NCBI GenBank assembly: GCA_024695665.1 | Contig: JAILHT010000057.1 | Span: 50,588-114,587, forward strand | Length of the DNA: 64,000 nucleotides | Direction of reading: 5' to 3' | From: Lachnospiraceae bacterium | Lineage (GTDB): Bacteria > Bacillota > Clostridia > Lachnospirales > Lachnospiraceae | Shown here: positions 26,261 to 36,167 of the stretch, piece after piece | Layout of the letters: each line of letters starts with the position of its first letter | Numbering within the stretch: position 1 is the stretch's first letter | The notes under the pieces: generated by a model | Told to the model about the DNA's origin: nothing | What the model saw: the letters and a program-made list of their open reading frames with translations, nothing else | Databases searched by the model: none | Made by a program: the position numbers and the translations under genes

Positions 26261-27193
26261 ATGCCTATAAGAACACAAAAAGATTTGCCGGCAAAAGAGA
26301 TACTTGAACGGGAAAATATATTTGTAATGGACGATGACAGAGCTACTCATCAAGATATTCGACCGATAAGCATCGCAATTCTCAATCTTATGCCGCTAAA
26401 AGAAGACACGGAATTACAGATTTTAAGATCACTTTCAAACACACCTTTGCAGGTTGATATCACATTTTTAGCCATGCAAAGCCATGAGGCGAAAAATACT
26501 TCCCTCAGTCATCTGAACAAGTTCTATGAGTCTTTTTCAGATGTTAAAGAAAAGAAATTCGACGGTCTTATAATAACCGGAGCACCGGTTGAACTTATGG
26601 AATATGAAGAAGTGGATTATTGGAACGAGGTATGTTCGATAATGGAGTGGAGTAAAACACATGTCACTTCAACATTGCATCTCTGTTGGGGCGCGCAGGC
26701 CGGTCTTTACTATCATTACGGAATAAACAAACATAAGCTCGACGGCAAAATGTTTGGAGTATATAAGCATAAAGTGATGAATAGGAAAGTACCTCTTGTC
26801 AGGGGATTTGATGATTATTTTTATGCACCGCATTCCAGACATACAGAGATTCGAAAGGAAGATATAGAAGCTGTACCTGAACTTACTATATTAGCCGAAT
26901 CAGAGGAAGCCGGAGTGTTTTTGGTTCTTGATGATACCGGAAAGAAAATTTTTGTAATGGGTCATCCGGAATATGACAGATACACACTTGACAGCGAATA
27001 TAAACGTGATAAAGGAAAACGAGATGACGTCAAGCTTCCGGTAAATTATTATCCGGATGATAATGAAAATGCGAGACCGAATCTCATGTGGCGTTCACAT
27101 GGAAACATTTTGTATTCAAACTGGCTGAATTATTATGTATATCAGCAGACGCCGTATGAGTTTATTTACACCCCTGAAATAATAGGTAAATAA
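26261..27193 (+). CDS. metA: homoserine O-acetyltransferase (MetA family)
   Basis: Acylates homoserine in the first step of methionine synthesis. The 310-residue protein shows the catalytic Cys142 in HLCWG, and His235 and Glu237 in GHPEYDR. Residue 111 is Glu (TGAPVE); in this family Glu at that position goes with acetyl-CoA and Gly with succinyl-CoA, so acetyl transfer is predicted although many databases label MetA as a succinyltransferase. It stands alone between an unknown gene and the Asp23-nusB operon. Confidence 0.95.
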   Translation: MPIRTQKDLPAKEILERENIFVMDDDRATHQDIRPISIAILNLMPLKEDTELQILRSLSNTPLQVDITFLAMQSHEAKNTSLSHLNKFYESFSDVKEKKFDGLIITGAPVELMEYEEVDYWNEVCSIMEWSKTHVTSTLHLCWGAQAGLYYHYGINKHKLDGKMFGVYKHKVMNRKVPLVRGFDDYFYAPHSRHTEIRKEDIEAVPELTILAESEEAGVFLVLDDTGKKIFVMGHPEYDRYTLDSEYKRDKGKRDDVKLPVNYYPDDNENARPNLMWRSHGNILYSNWLNYYVYQQTPYEFIYTPEIIGK

Positions 27194-27196
27194 ACA

Positions 27197-27225
27197 TTTT
27201 CAAATATAAATATCTTTGCTATAAT
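27197..27225 (+). promoter_or_regulatory. promoter of the Asp23-nusB-xse run
   Basis: TTTTCA and a perfect TATAAT with a 17-base spacer; TGC before the -10 makes it an extended -10 element. Confidence 0.7.
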
Positions 27226-27256
27226 TTGTATAGTATTTTGAATTGGGAGGTCTATT

Positions 27257-27634
27257 ATGGCTGAAATTAGATCTGATTATAAAATAAGAGATGATGAACT
27301 CAGCAAGGTTCAGGTATCAGATGAGGTTGTTACCATCATTGCCGGACTTGCAGCCACAGAGGTTGAAGGTGTGGTATCGATGGGTGGAAATATTACGAAT
27401 GAGCTTGTCAGTAGACTCGGGATGAAGAATCTGGCAAAAGGTGTCAGAATTGAACTCGGAGATGGCACTGCAGCTGTTGATCTTACACTCAATATCGAAT
27501 ATGGTTATTCGATTCCTGAAATATCTGCAAAGGTACAGGACAGAGTAAAAGTTGCGGTTGAGAATATGACAGGACTTGATGTTGTTTCCGTAAATATCAG
27601 AATTGCCAATGTGGTCATGGAAAACAATGAATAG
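27257..27634 (+). CDS. Asp23/Gls24 family envelope-stress protein (YqhY type)
   Basis: A 125-residue Asp23/Gls24 domain protein; in Firmicutes such proteins near the fatty-acid and nusB genes (YqhY) influence lipid metabolism or envelope stress. Typical segments are VVTIIAGLAATEVEGVVSMGG and AVDLTLNIEYGYSIPEISAKVQDRV and VENMTGLDVVSVNIRIANV. GGAGG precedes the ATG. It is first in the run, and a terminator separates it from nusB, perhaps to vary the amounts. Confidence 0.93.
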   Translation: MAEIRSDYKIRDDELSKVQVSDEVVTIIAGLAATEVEGVVSMGGNITNELVSRLGMKNLAKGVRIELGDGTAAVDLTLNIEYGYSIPEISAKVQDRVKVAVENMTGLDVVSVNIRIANVVMENNE

Positions 27635-27675
27635 TCTAATGTGATATCACAATGTTGATAAGACATTAGAAAACA

Positions 27676-27703
27676 GGGATGTCTTAACGGACATTCCTTT
27701 TTT
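27676..27703 (+). terminator. terminator between the Asp23 gene and nusB
   Basis: 8-bp stem GGGATGTC / GACATTCC with one G-U pair and a six-base loop, followed by six Ts. Confidence 0.75.
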
Positions 27704-27731
27704 AACATTTATATATTTTGGAGCATTTATA

Positions 27732-28127
27732 ATGAACAGAAGAGAACTTAGAGAAAATACATTTCAAATATTATTTCGTGTCCAGTTTCACGATGAGAAT
27801 GAATATGAAGAACAAATGAATTTGTTCTTTGAGGATTTGGGAGATATATCAGTAGAGGACAGAGAATATATCACAAACAGATTTAAAAACATATCCGAAA
27901 AAATCGATGAAATTGACGCCAAGATTGATTCATGTTCTATGGGTTGGAAGACCTCAAGAATCAACAATGTTGATTTGACTTTGCTTCGTCTTGCTGTTTA
28001 TGAGATGCTTTATGACGAGGATATCCCGACAGCAGTCGCAATGAACGAATGCATTGAACTTGCAAAGAAATTCGGAACCGATAATTCACCTTCATTTGTG
28101 AATGGTGTTTTATCCAATATACATTAA
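27732..28127 (+). CDS. nusB: transcription antitermination factor NusB
   Basis: Helical protein that joins NusE (S10) on boxA RNA in rRNA antitermination. The 131 residues start MNRRELRENTFQILFR and end with VDLTLLRLAVYEMLYDEDIPTAVAMNECIELAKKFGTDNSPSFVNGVL in pattern, matching NusB throughout. GGAG is 9 bases before the ATG. xseA starts 6 bases after. Confidence 0.96.
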   Translation: MNRRELRENTFQILFRVQFHDENEYEEQMNLFFEDLGDISVEDREYITNRFKNISEKIDEIDAKIDSCSMGWKTSRINNVDLTLLRLAVYEMLYDEDIPTAVAMNECIELAKKFGTDNSPSFVNGVLSNIH

Positions 28128-28133
28128 TGACAG

Positions 28134-29345
28134 ATGGACAGAGTATATTCGGTTAGTCAGATAAACAGTTATGTAAAAAATATGTTTCTGCAGGATTTTT
28201 TCTTGAAAAAGCTGACAGTAAAGGGTGAAGTATCAAATTGTAAATATCACTCTTCCGGACATATTTATTTTACTTTAAAAGATGAAAAAAGTTCCATAGC
28301 CTGTATTATGTTTGCCGGAAACAGAGCCGGCCTCGGTTTTAAGATGAAAGACGGAGACAAAGTCGAAGTCACCGGATCTGTTGAGATATATGAAAGAGAC
28401 GGAAAATACCAGCTATACGCAAAGACTATAACACAATCGGGCAAAGGTGAGCTTCATATACGATTCGAGGCACTTAAAGCGGAATTGGCAGAGATGGGTA
28501 TGTTTGATGCATGCTACAAAAAGAAGATTCCTGCTTATGCAAAAAGAATAGGAATAGTTACCGCATCAACCGGAGCAGCAATACGTGATATAGAGAACAT
28601 TGCACACAGAAGAAATCCTTATGTTCAATTGTTTTTGTATCCCGCAATGGTTCAGGGGGAAGGTGCGGCTCCTTCTATTGTCAAGGGAATTGAATTTTTC
28701 AACGAGTTTCCTGTTGATGTAATAATAGTAGGACGTGGTGGAGGTTCTATTGAAGATTTGTGGGCTTTCAATGAGGAGGAAGTTGCCAGAGCAATTTTTT
28801 CTTCCGAAATTCCTGTAGTATCAGCAGTTGGACATGAGATTGACTATACAATATCTGATTTTGTTTCAGATCTCAGAGCTCCGACGCCTTCGGCTGCGGC
28901 TGAACTTACAGTATTTGATTACAATGATTTTATGGCAGGATTAACCCAATACGAAAATCGTTTGAATGACAAGATGAATTCAAGATTATCTCATTTAAAA
29001 GTTTTGATTGCCGAAGCAAGGCGAAAGTTGGGCGCTAAGTCACCTTCTCAAAAACTTAACGAGATAAAATACACTCAAATCAGGTTTTCCGAAGATCTTG
29101 ACAAGGCTATACAAAATAAGATTTTATCACAGAGGAATCTTATAGCAGTTTTAACGGAGCGTTTAGACGGACTCTCACCTGCAAAACGACTCAAGAGTGG
29201 ATTTGCATATGTCGAAAACGACAAAGGTAAAAAGGTAAATCTTGTTCGTGATTTAAATAAAAATGATAAAGTGAGTTTGTATTTTTCGGACGGACATGCC
29301 ACAGCCACCATCGAAAATACATTTATTGATAAAGAGGACAAATAG
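28134..29345 (+). CDS. xseA: exodeoxyribonuclease VII large subunit
   Basis: Catalytic subunit of the single-strand-specific exonuclease VII. The 403-residue chain has an N-terminal OB fold (residues 1-100, VKGEVSNCKYHSSGHIYFTL) and the core domain with GIVTASTGAAIRDI, VGRGGGSIEDLWAFNEE and VGHEIDYTISDFVSDLRAPTPSAAAEL. It has no clear ribosome site and begins 6 bases after nusB, so coupling is likely. xseB follows with no gap. Confidence 0.97.
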   Translation: MDRVYSVSQINSYVKNMFLQDFFLKKLTVKGEVSNCKYHSSGHIYFTLKDEKSSIACIMFAGNRAGLGFKMKDGDKVEVTGSVEIYERDGKYQLYAKTITQSGKGELHIRFEALKAELAEMGMFDACYKKKIPAYAKRIGIVTASTGAAIRDIENIAHRRNPYVQLFLYPAMVQGEGAAPSIVKGIEFFNEFPVDVIIVGRGGGSIEDLWAFNEEEVARAIFSSEIPVVSAVGHEIDYTISDFVSDLRAPTPSAAAELTVFDYNDFMAGLTQYENRLNDKMNSRLSHLKVLIAEARRKLGAKSPSQKLNEIKYTQIRFSEDLDKAIQNKILSQRNLIAVLTERLDGLSPAKRLKSGFAYVENDKGKKVNLVRDLNKNDKVSLYFSDGHATATIENTFIDKEDK

Positions 29346-29564
29346 ATGAGCGATGTTAAAGAAAAAGAAAATGAACTCAATATAGAAGAAAAATTTGAGG
29401 AGATTAACGAACTCATTAAAAAGCTTGATGATAAGGATATCTCACTTGAGGAATCGTTTTCTTTGTACAAGGAAGGACTTCTCAAGCTGAAAGAGTGCAC
29501 AGATATTGTCGATGGAATAGAAAAACAGCTGATTATTTTGCAGGAAGAGGACAAGAATGTTTAA
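29346..29564 (+). CDS. xseB: exodeoxyribonuclease VII small subunit
   Basis: Helical partner of XseA. The 72-residue product has the coiled-coil pattern and the motif LDDKDISLEESFSLYKEGLLKLKEC. Its ATG follows the xseA stop directly, with AGAGGAC upstream. It overlaps ispA by 8 bases. Confidence 0.95.
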   Translation: MSDVKEKENELNIEEKFEEINELIKKLDDKDISLEESFSLYKEGLLKLKECTDIVDGIEKQLIILQEEDKNV

Positions 29565-30444
29565 GGATAAGCTCAAGGTAAAAACGGGGGAAGTTGAAGA
29601 TATTGTTTTGTCTTATCTTCCGGATAACATAGGGCATCAGCAACCTGTAGTCGATGCAATGATCTATAGCGTAGAGGCCGGAGGAAAAAGAATCAGACCT
29701 TTGCTGATGTATGAAACCTATAAACTTTTTGGCGGAAATAGTGATGTTATAAAGCCATTTATGGCTGCCATGGAATTTATCCATACATATTCACTTATAC
29801 ATGACGATCTGCCGGCAATGGACAATGATGAATTCAGAAGAGGAAAGCCAACGACTCATATCAAGTACGGCGAAGCGCTTGCCATACTTGCGGGAGACGG
29901 ACTTTTGAATTTTGGTTTTGAAACTGCTGCAAAAGCTTTTTCGATTGAACCAGGATCAAAGAAGGTGGAGGAGGCTTTTTCTTTCCTTTCCAACGCGTCC
30001 GGAATATATGGAATGGTTGGCGGGCAGACCGTAGATGTTCTCACAGACGCTGAGGGTGAAATAACAAGAGAAAAACTGGATTTTGTTTATGATTTAAAGA
30101 CCGGCGCGCTTCTTTTGGCGTCAATGCATATAGGAGCACTACTTGCCGGTGCAGATAAAAAAGATATTGAAAAGATTGATATAATTGCAAAAAAAATCGG
30201 ACTTGCTTTTCAGATACAGGATGATATCCTTGATGTCACAAGTACCACCGAAGAACTCGGTAAACCTGTAGGTTCTGATAACAAGAACAACAAAGCTACA
30301 TATGTGACCTTTGAAGGACTAAAAAAAGCAAGTGAATATGTTAGAAGGCTTACGTTTGAAGCGACTGAACTTTTGAATTCATTGGACTGCAAAAATGATT
30401 TCTTATGCGAGCTGCTTCTTTATCTTGTAGATAGAAAGAATTGA
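29557..30444 (+). CDS. ispA: farnesyl/geranylgeranyl diphosphate synthase
   Basis: Short-chain trans-prenyl diphosphate synthase supplying the undecaprenyl and quinone pathways. Two Asp-rich motifs are present: DDLPAMD (83-89) and QDDILD with Asp222, Asp223 and Asp226. GGKRIRPLL and GGQTVDVL are also seen. The product length cannot be fixed by eye. It sits before dxs, as in many Firmicutes, so the isoprenoid entry enzyme and the synthase share a message. Confidence 0.95.
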   Translation: MFKDKLKVKTGEVEDIVLSYLPDNIGHQQPVVDAMIYSVEAGGKRIRPLLMYETYKLFGGNSDVIKPFMAAMEFIHTYSLIHDDLPAMDNDEFRRGKPTTHIKYGEALAILAGDGLLNFGFETAAKAFSIEPGSKKVEEAFSFLSNASGIYGMVGGQTVDVLTDAEGEITREKLDFVYDLKTGALLLASMHIGALLAGADKKDIEKIDIIAKKIGLAFQIQDDILDVTSTTEELGKPVGSDNKNNKATYVTFEGLKKASEYVRRLTFEATELLNSLDCKNDFLCELLLYLVDRKN

Positions 30445-30462
30445 TTATAAGGCAGGAAAGAT

Positions 30463-32325
30463 ATGCTTTTAGACAGTATCAATAATCCCAATGACATAAA
30501 AAATATACCTGAAGAAGACATGCCGTTGTTGGCTGAAGAAATCAGGAAGTTTTTGATTGAAAAAATTTCAGAAAACGGTGGACATCTCGCTTCAAATCTT
30601 GGAGTTGTAGAGCTCACAATGGCTTTGCACCTTGCATTTAATCTGCCTGATGACAAAATCGTATGGGATGTGGGACATCAGTCATACACTCATAAAATAT
30701 TGACCGGCAGAAAGATGGGATTTGAATCGTTAAGAAAATACGGCGGAATGAGTGGATTTCCAAAACGTTCGGAGAGCAATTGCGATGCCTTTGACACCGG
30801 ACACAGTTCAACTTCTATTTCAGCCGGATTGGGTCTTGCACTTGCAAGGGAAATAAAAGGAGAAAAATACAGTGTTATCTCCGTTATAGGAGATGGTGCA
30901 CTCACCGGTGGAATGGCTTTTGAAGCTTTGAATAATGCTTCACGAATCAGATCCAATTTTATAATAGTATTAAATGACAATAAGATGTCTATCTCTGAAA
31001 ATGTCGGAGGTATATCCAAACATCTCGGAAATATCAGAACTGCTAAGCCTTATCAGGAAATTAAGACAGGAATCGCAAATTCTCTTGAGAAAATCCCAAG
31101 ATACGGCGAACAGATAACTGACTCGATCAGAGGAATCAAGAGCTCGATAAAACAGCTAGTTGTTCCCGGAATGTTCTTTGAAAATATGGGCATTCTTTAC
31201 ATAGGACCTGTCGACGGACATGATATCTCCGGAATGGTAAAAGTGTTTAAAGATGCATCACGTTATCAGGGACCTGTTCTTATACATGTTATTACCAAAA
31301 AGGGCAAAGGATATGCTCCCGCCGAAAAGCATCCGGCTAGATATCATGGTGCGGAGCCATTCAATATAGCTACGGGAAAACCAAAGCATCCTCACTCGGA
31401 CATTACATATACCGATGTGTTTTCAAAGGTTATAAAAAAGATAGGTGAAAATAATGAGAATGTGTGTGCCATAACGGCCGCAATGCAGGACGGAACCGGA
31501 CTTAAACCATTCCATTATGCTTATCCTAACAGGTTTTTTGATGTCGGAATAGCAGAAGAGCATGCAGTAACTTTCTCAGCGGGACTTGCCGCGGCGGGTT
31601 TGAAACCATTTTTTGCGGTATATTCTTCATTTTTGCAGAGGGCTTACGATCAAATATTACATGATGTATGCCTTCAGAATTTGCCTGTCGTATTTTGTAT
31701 TGACAGAGCCGGCATAGTAGGAAGTGACGGCGAGACACACCAGGGTATATTTGACATTTCCTATCTCTCGGCAATACCGAATATAACCCTGATGGCACCG
31801 AAGAATATGTGGGAATTGGCTGATATGTTAAAGTTTGCTGCCGATTTTGATTCGCCTATAGCTATCAGATATCCAAGAGGAGTAGCATACAATAAGTTAA
31901 AGGATAAACGTGAAAAAATTGAATTCGGCAAATCCGAGCTCATTCACATGGGTAATAAAGTTTGTCTGTTCGCATATGGAAGCATGGTTAAAACCGCTGT
32001 TGAAGTACAGGAACTGCTTAAAGATGAAGGACTTAATGTCACCATAATAAATGCTAGATTTGCAAAACCTTTGGATGAAGATACATTGATTGATATAGCA
32101 AATTCACACGAACTTATTGTCACAATGGAAGAAAATGTAATCAAGGGTGGACTCGGCGAATCGGTTATCGATTTCTTTAATGAAAAAGGTATTGATGTAC
32201 CGGTTCAGATTGTAGCGATTCCGGATGATTATGTTGAACATGGGAATGTAGATATTTTAAGACATGAGGTTGGCATCGATGCCGACTCGATTGTCAGACT
32301 AATAAAAAAAAGATTGGTTAAATAA
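30463..32325 (+). CDS. dxs: 1-deoxy-D-xylulose-5-phosphate synthase
   Basis: Thiamine-diphosphate enzyme joining pyruvate and glyceraldehyde 3-phosphate to start the MEP isoprenoid pathway. The 620-residue protein has DVGHQSYTHKILTGR, the thiamine motif GDGALTGGMAFEALNNAS, and the transketolase-like half with DVGIAEEHAVTFSAGLA and DRAGIVGSDGETHQGIFD. AGGAAAG precedes the ATG. It continues the isoprenoid block with ispA. Confidence 0.98.
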   Translation: MLLDSINNPNDIKNIPEEDMPLLAEEIRKFLIEKISENGGHLASNLGVVELTMALHLAFNLPDDKIVWDVGHQSYTHKILTGRKMGFESLRKYGGMSGFPKRSESNCDAFDTGHSSTSISAGLGLALAREIKGEKYSVISVIGDGALTGGMAFEALNNASRIRSNFIIVLNDNKMSISENVGGISKHLGNIRTAKPYQEIKTGIANSLEKIPRYGEQITDSIRGIKSSIKQLVVPGMFFENMGILYIGPVDGHDISGMVKVFKDASRYQGPVLIHVITKKGKGYAPAEKHPARYHGAEPFNIATGKPKHPHSDITYTDVFSKVIKKIGENNENVCAITAAMQDGTGLKPFHYAYPNRFFDVGIAEEHAVTFSAGLAAAGLKPFFAVYSSFLQRAYDQILHDVCLQNLPVVFCIDRAGIVGSDGETHQGIFDISYLSAIPNITLMAPKNMWELADMLKFAADFDSPIAIRYPRGVAYNKLKDKREKIEFGKSELIHMGNKVCLFAYGSMVKTAVEVQELLKDEGLNVTIINARFAKPLDEDTLIDIANSHELIVTMEENVIKGGLGESVIDFFNEKGIDVPVQIVAIPDDYVEHGNVDILRHEVGIDADSIVRLIKKRLVK

Positions 32326-32333
32326 GAGGAAAT

Positions 32334-33134
32334 ATGAAAGAAAGACTTGATATATTGCTTGTCAATAAAGGGTTGGCTCCATCAAGGGAGAAGGCAAAAA
32401 CACTTATAATGGAGGGCAATGTCTTTGTAAATAATGAGAGAGAAGACAAGGCAGGCCAGACCTTCGATGTGGATTCCGTTATTGAAGTTCACGGAAATAC
32501 TTTAAAATATGTCAGCCGTGGGGGATTTAAACTTGAGAAAGCAATGCAGGATTTTCCGATAAACCTTGAGGGGAAAGTGTGTATTGATATAGGGGCATCT
32601 ACCGGCGGATTTACTGATTGTATGCTACAAAATGGTGCGGCTAAAGTTTTTTCCGTTGATGTCGGATATGCCCAGTTTGCATGGAAACTCAGACAGGACG
32701 AAAGAGTTGTCTGTATGGAGCGTACAAATATCAGATATGTTACTAAAAAGGATATCGGTGAAGATATTGATTTCGGCTCTGTCGATGTTTCTTTCATTTC
32801 ACTCACAAAAGTTCTGCCTGTTGCCTATGAACTTCTAGCTTGTGATGGTCAAATGGTATGTCTTATAAAACCTCAGTTTGAGGCTGGAAGAGAAAAAGTA
32901 GGCAAGAAAGGTGTTGTAAGAGATCCAAAAGTTCACGAGGAGGTAATCAATAAAATAGTCGATTTCTCAAAAGAAACAGGTTTTTATGTTGCCGGATTAT
33001 CTCATTCGCCAATTAAAGGCCCTGAAGGAAATATTGAATATTTAATCTATCTTACAAAAAAAGAACCCACTATGGAGGCAGAGTATGATGTCGCTTCACT
33101 TGTCGAGAAGTCTCATCTTGCTCTTGATAAATAA
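32334..33134 (+). CDS. tlyA: TlyA-family rRNA 2'-O-methyltransferase
   Basis: S4-domain rRNA methyltransferase (hemolysin A family). The 266 residues hold an S4 domain (3-65, RLDILLVNKGLAPSREKAK), then a FtsJ-like fold with the S-adenosylmethionine motif DIGASTGGFTDC (85-96) and the basic and acidic residues of the K-D-K-E set (SRGGFKLEKA, VDVSFISL, IKPQFE). GAGGAAA precedes the ATG. The stop codon overlaps the nadK start. Confidence 0.94.
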   Translation: MKERLDILLVNKGLAPSREKAKTLIMEGNVFVNNEREDKAGQTFDVDSVIEVHGNTLKYVSRGGFKLEKAMQDFPINLEGKVCIDIGASTGGFTDCMLQNGAAKVFSVDVGYAQFAWKLRQDERVVCMERTNIRYVTKKDIGEDIDFGSVDVSFISLTKVLPVAYELLACDGQMVCLIKPQFEAGREKVGKKGVVRDPKVHEEVINKIVDFSKETGFYVAGLSHSPIKGPEGNIEYLIYLTKKEPTMEAEYDVASLVEKSHLALDK

Positions 33135-33979
33135 TGAATAATTTTTTTATTGTTTCAAACGGATTTACGGATGAAAATTTTGTAAATGCCAAAAACATTA
33201 AATCATATATAATAAAAAACAAAGGTGTTTGTTCTATAGCAGACGTAAAATCCTCTATGGATTGCAGCGTGGATATAAGCCCCGATGATGTACCTTCCGA
33301 TTGCGAATGCATAATTGTTCTCGGAGGTGACGGTACACTTATAAGGACTGCGGGAGCACTTGCATCAAAGAATTTACCGGTCGTAGGAGTCAATCTCGGT
33401 CATCTGGGATATCTGTGTGAACTTAACACGGATATGATTGAAACCGCTTTAGACAAAATAATCTCAGACAATTATATTATCGAAGAGAGAATGATGCTTC
33501 ACGGAAAGAGCGAGGCTTGTTCCAATATGCGATATGCTATAAATGATATTGTCATAGGAAGAAAAAACTCCATTTCAATGATTTCTTTAAAAGTCACTGT
33601 AAACGGGGAGTTTTTAAATACGTTTGAATGCGACGGAATAGTAATAGCTACACCTACAGGATCAACCGGATACAATATGTCTGCAAACGGTCCTATAGTA
33701 GAACCTACAACGGAACTTATTCTGTTAAATCCTTTGAATGAGCACAATCTAAATTCCAAATGTCTTGTGCTTGACAAGGGATCTGTTATAGAGATAGAAG
33801 TTTTGGAACGACGAAAAGATAAGCAGGAAAAAGCGACTGTAATATGTGACGGTGTCGAGAAAGGTGAATTGAATCACGGAGACGTTATTCGAATCAGAAG
33901 AGCCGGAACACATGTAAAAATATTAAAATTCAGTAATGTGACTTTTCTTGAGACATTGCGCAGAAAAATGGAGAGATGA
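33134..33979 (+). CDS. nadK: NAD kinase
   Basis: Phosphorylates NAD+ to NADP+. The 281-residue protein has the GGDGT motif at 64-68, GVNLGHLGYLCEL, and DGIVIATPTGSTGYNMSANGP. The ATG overlaps the tlyA stop (TAATG), and there is no separate ribosome site, so translation is coupled. Confidence 0.97.
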   Translation: MNNFFIVSNGFTDENFVNAKNIKSYIIKNKGVCSIADVKSSMDCSVDISPDDVPSDCECIIVLGGDGTLIRTAGALASKNLPVVGVNLGHLGYLCELNTDMIETALDKIISDNYIIEERMMLHGKSEACSNMRYAINDIVIGRKNSISMISLKVTVNGEFLNTFECDGIVIATPTGSTGYNMSANGPIVEPTTELILLNPLNEHNLNSKCLVLDKGSVIEIEVLERRKDKQEKATVICDGVEKGELNHGDVIRIRRAGTHVKILKFSNVTFLETLRRKMER

Positions 33980-33989
33980 GGAGACAGTT

Positions 33990-34445
33990 ATGAAAACTTT
34001 AAGACAAGTCAAGATTCTAGAACTAATCAAAAACAAAGATATTGAAACTCAGGATGAGTTATCGGCTTATCTTGAACAGGAAGGTTACCATGTTACACAG
34101 GCAACCGTATCACGAGATATCAGAGAATTAAAGCTCACAAAAGTATCATTAAGCAACGGAAAACAAAAATATGTTTCAATTTTTGAAACACCGGATGATA
34201 TGAAAGAAAAATATACACGTATCTTCAGAGACGGCTTTGTTTCAATGGATATGGCAGAAAATATTCTTGTTTTAAAAACTGTTTCCGGTATGGCTATGGC
34301 ACTTGCAGCTTCCCTCGAGGCTATGGACTACAGTGAGATAGTCGGATGTATAGCAGGTGATGACACTATTTTTGTTGCGGTCAGAAGAGTTGAGGATACG
34401 CCGTTACTTATGAACAAGCTCAGAAAGCTTATAGATAACAAATAA
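33990..34445 (+). CDS. argR: arginine repressor
   Basis: Hexameric arginine-dependent regulator of arginine genes. The 151 residues have an N-terminal winged helix (MKTLRQVKILELIKNKDIE, VTQATVSRDIRELKLTKV) and the C-terminal oligomerisation and arginine-binding domain (IVGCIAGDDTIFVAVR). The ATG chosen has GAGGAG upstream; a farther one lies within nadK. It is part of the conserved nadK-argR-recN order. argH lies about 5 kb downstream, and a target site there was not identified. Confidence 0.95.
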   Translation: MKTLRQVKILELIKNKDIETQDELSAYLEQEGYHVTQATVSRDIRELKLTKVSLSNGKQKYVSIFETPDDMKEKYTRIFRDGFVSMDMAENILVLKTVSGMAMALAASLEAMDYSEIVGCIAGDDTIFVAVRRVEDTPLLMNKLRKLIDNK

Positions 34446-34480
34446 TTTTCCGGTCTTTGGTAGAGGGAAAAGGAGAATAA

Positions 34481-36166
34481 ATGTTACAGAGTTTACATGT
34501 AAACAATCTTGCTTTGATTGATGAACTTGATGTCGAATTCACCGATGGCCTTAATATCCTTTCAGGTGAGACGGGTGCGGGAAAATCCATAATTTTGGGA
34601 TCGATTGGTTTTTGTCTTGGTGAAAAGATCAATAAAGACATGATAAAAGAGGATGCACCTTTCTCATTTGCGGAGCTTGTGTTTACAATTGACAATGAGT
34701 TCGTGAGAAAGGAACTTGAAAAACTTGATATTTATCCGTATGATGACCAGATCATAATAAACAGAAAAATCACCGGCGGAAGAAGTGTTGCTAAAATCAA
34801 TGCAGAGACAGTTCCTGTGACTATGCTAAAGCAGGTTGCGGAAATTCTTATAAATATTCATGGTCAGAACGAATCACATATTCTTCAAAATACAAAAAAT
34901 CATCTCAATATACTTGACGATTATGGATCGGATACCATTGGCGATCTTTTATATGATATGGAATCTGATTTCAGTAATTATAAATCCAAGAAAAGTATTG
35001 TAGATGAACTAAACAGTGATTTAAATGACAGAGAGAGAGAAATCTCATTTTTGGAATTTGAAACAGAAGAGATAACAAATGCTAACCTTATAAAAAATGA
35101 GGATATTGAGCTAGAAGAAGAATACAAAAAACTCAAAAATTGGCAAAAGATTTTTGATGGACTGAACAAAGCATATGATGAAACCGGAGCAATGTCCGGA
35201 TCTGCAGCCGATCGAATATCATATGCTATAAAAGAGTTATCTGCAATAAACGGTTACGATGAAAAGGCAGGCAATCTTTATAATATTCTAACCGATGTAG
35301 AGAATCTATTATCTGATTTTAATCGTGAAGTTTCTTCTTATATTGAGGACAGCACTTTTGATGAGAGAAAATTTGTTGAGATTGAGGACAGGCTCAATCT
35401 TATAAACAAATTGAAATCCAAATACGGTGATTCTATAGATAAGATTCTCGAATCACTTGCAGAAAAAGAAGAACGATTGGATACTCTTCGAAATATAGAT
35501 GAAAAGTTGAGGGAAGCCGAGCTTGATCTTGACAGTGCATCAAAGAAAATGAAAAAAACTGCCGATATATTACATGAGAAGAGAGTTTTTGTCGCCGAAA
35601 GATTCAAAAAAGAATTGACGGAAGCTCTTTTAGATCTGAATTTTCAAAGCGTAGAATTTGAAGTAAGAATATCCGTTAATGATAAATGCAGCGCAAGTGG
35701 GTATGATTATGTAGAATTTTATATTTCCACAAATACCGGAGAAAAAGTAAGACCTTTAAATAAAGTTGCCTCAGGGGGTGAACTCTCAAGGATTATGCTT
35801 GCGATAAAAACATTGCAGGCAGCCAAAGATGAGACACAAACAATGATTTTTGATGAGATTGACGCCGGAATAAGCGGGAGAACCGCACAAAAGGTTTCGG
35901 AGTGCCTTAATATTCTTGCAAAAGATCATCAGATAATATGTATAACTCACCTTCCTCAGATTGCAGCAATGGAAGATAGTCATTTTATGATTGAGAAAAA
36001 GGTTATTGATGGGCATTCCAAGACAACCATTGTACAGCTTGATGAAAAAAGCAGTATAATGGAATTGGCAAGAATGCTCGGAGGTTCATCTGTATCAGAT
36101 GCCGCCGTAAATAATGCAAAAGAATTAAAGGAGATGGCTTTGCAATTTAAAAAAAGGGGGAATTAA
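34481..36166 (+). CDS. recN: DNA repair protein RecN
   Basis: SMC-like ATPase active at double-strand breaks. The 561 residues start MLQSLHVNNLALIDEL, with Walker A GETGAGKS (29-36), a coiled-coil middle (roughly 160-400), and the C-terminal LASGGELSRIMLAIK-like signature and the FDEIDAGISG Walker B. AAGGAG lies upstream. RecN is often SOS-controlled, but I see no LexA box here; it lies after argR. Confidence 0.97.
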   Translation: MLQSLHVNNLALIDELDVEFTDGLNILSGETGAGKSIILGSIGFCLGEKINKDMIKEDAPFSFAELVFTIDNEFVRKELEKLDIYPYDDQIIINRKITGGRSVAKINAETVPVTMLKQVAEILINIHGQNESHILQNTKNHLNILDDYGSDTIGDLLYDMESDFSNYKSKKSIVDELNSDLNDREREISFLEFETEEITNANLIKNEDIELEEEYKKLKNWQKIFDGLNKAYDETGAMSGSAADRISYAIKELSAINGYDEKAGNLYNILTDVENLLSDFNREVSSYIEDSTFDERKFVEIEDRLNLINKLKSKYGDSIDKILESLAEKEERLDTLRNIDEKLREAELDLDSASKKMKKTADILHEKRVFVAERFKKELTEALLDLNFQSVEFEVRISVNDKCSASGYDYVEFYISTNTGEKVRPLNKVASGGELSRIMLAIKTLQAAKDETQTMIFDEIDAGISGRTAQKVSECLNILAKDHQIICITHLPQIAAMEDSHFMIEKKVIDGHSKTTIVQLDEKSSIMELARMLGGSSVSDAAVNNAKELKEMALQFKKRGN

Positions 36167-36167
36167 T

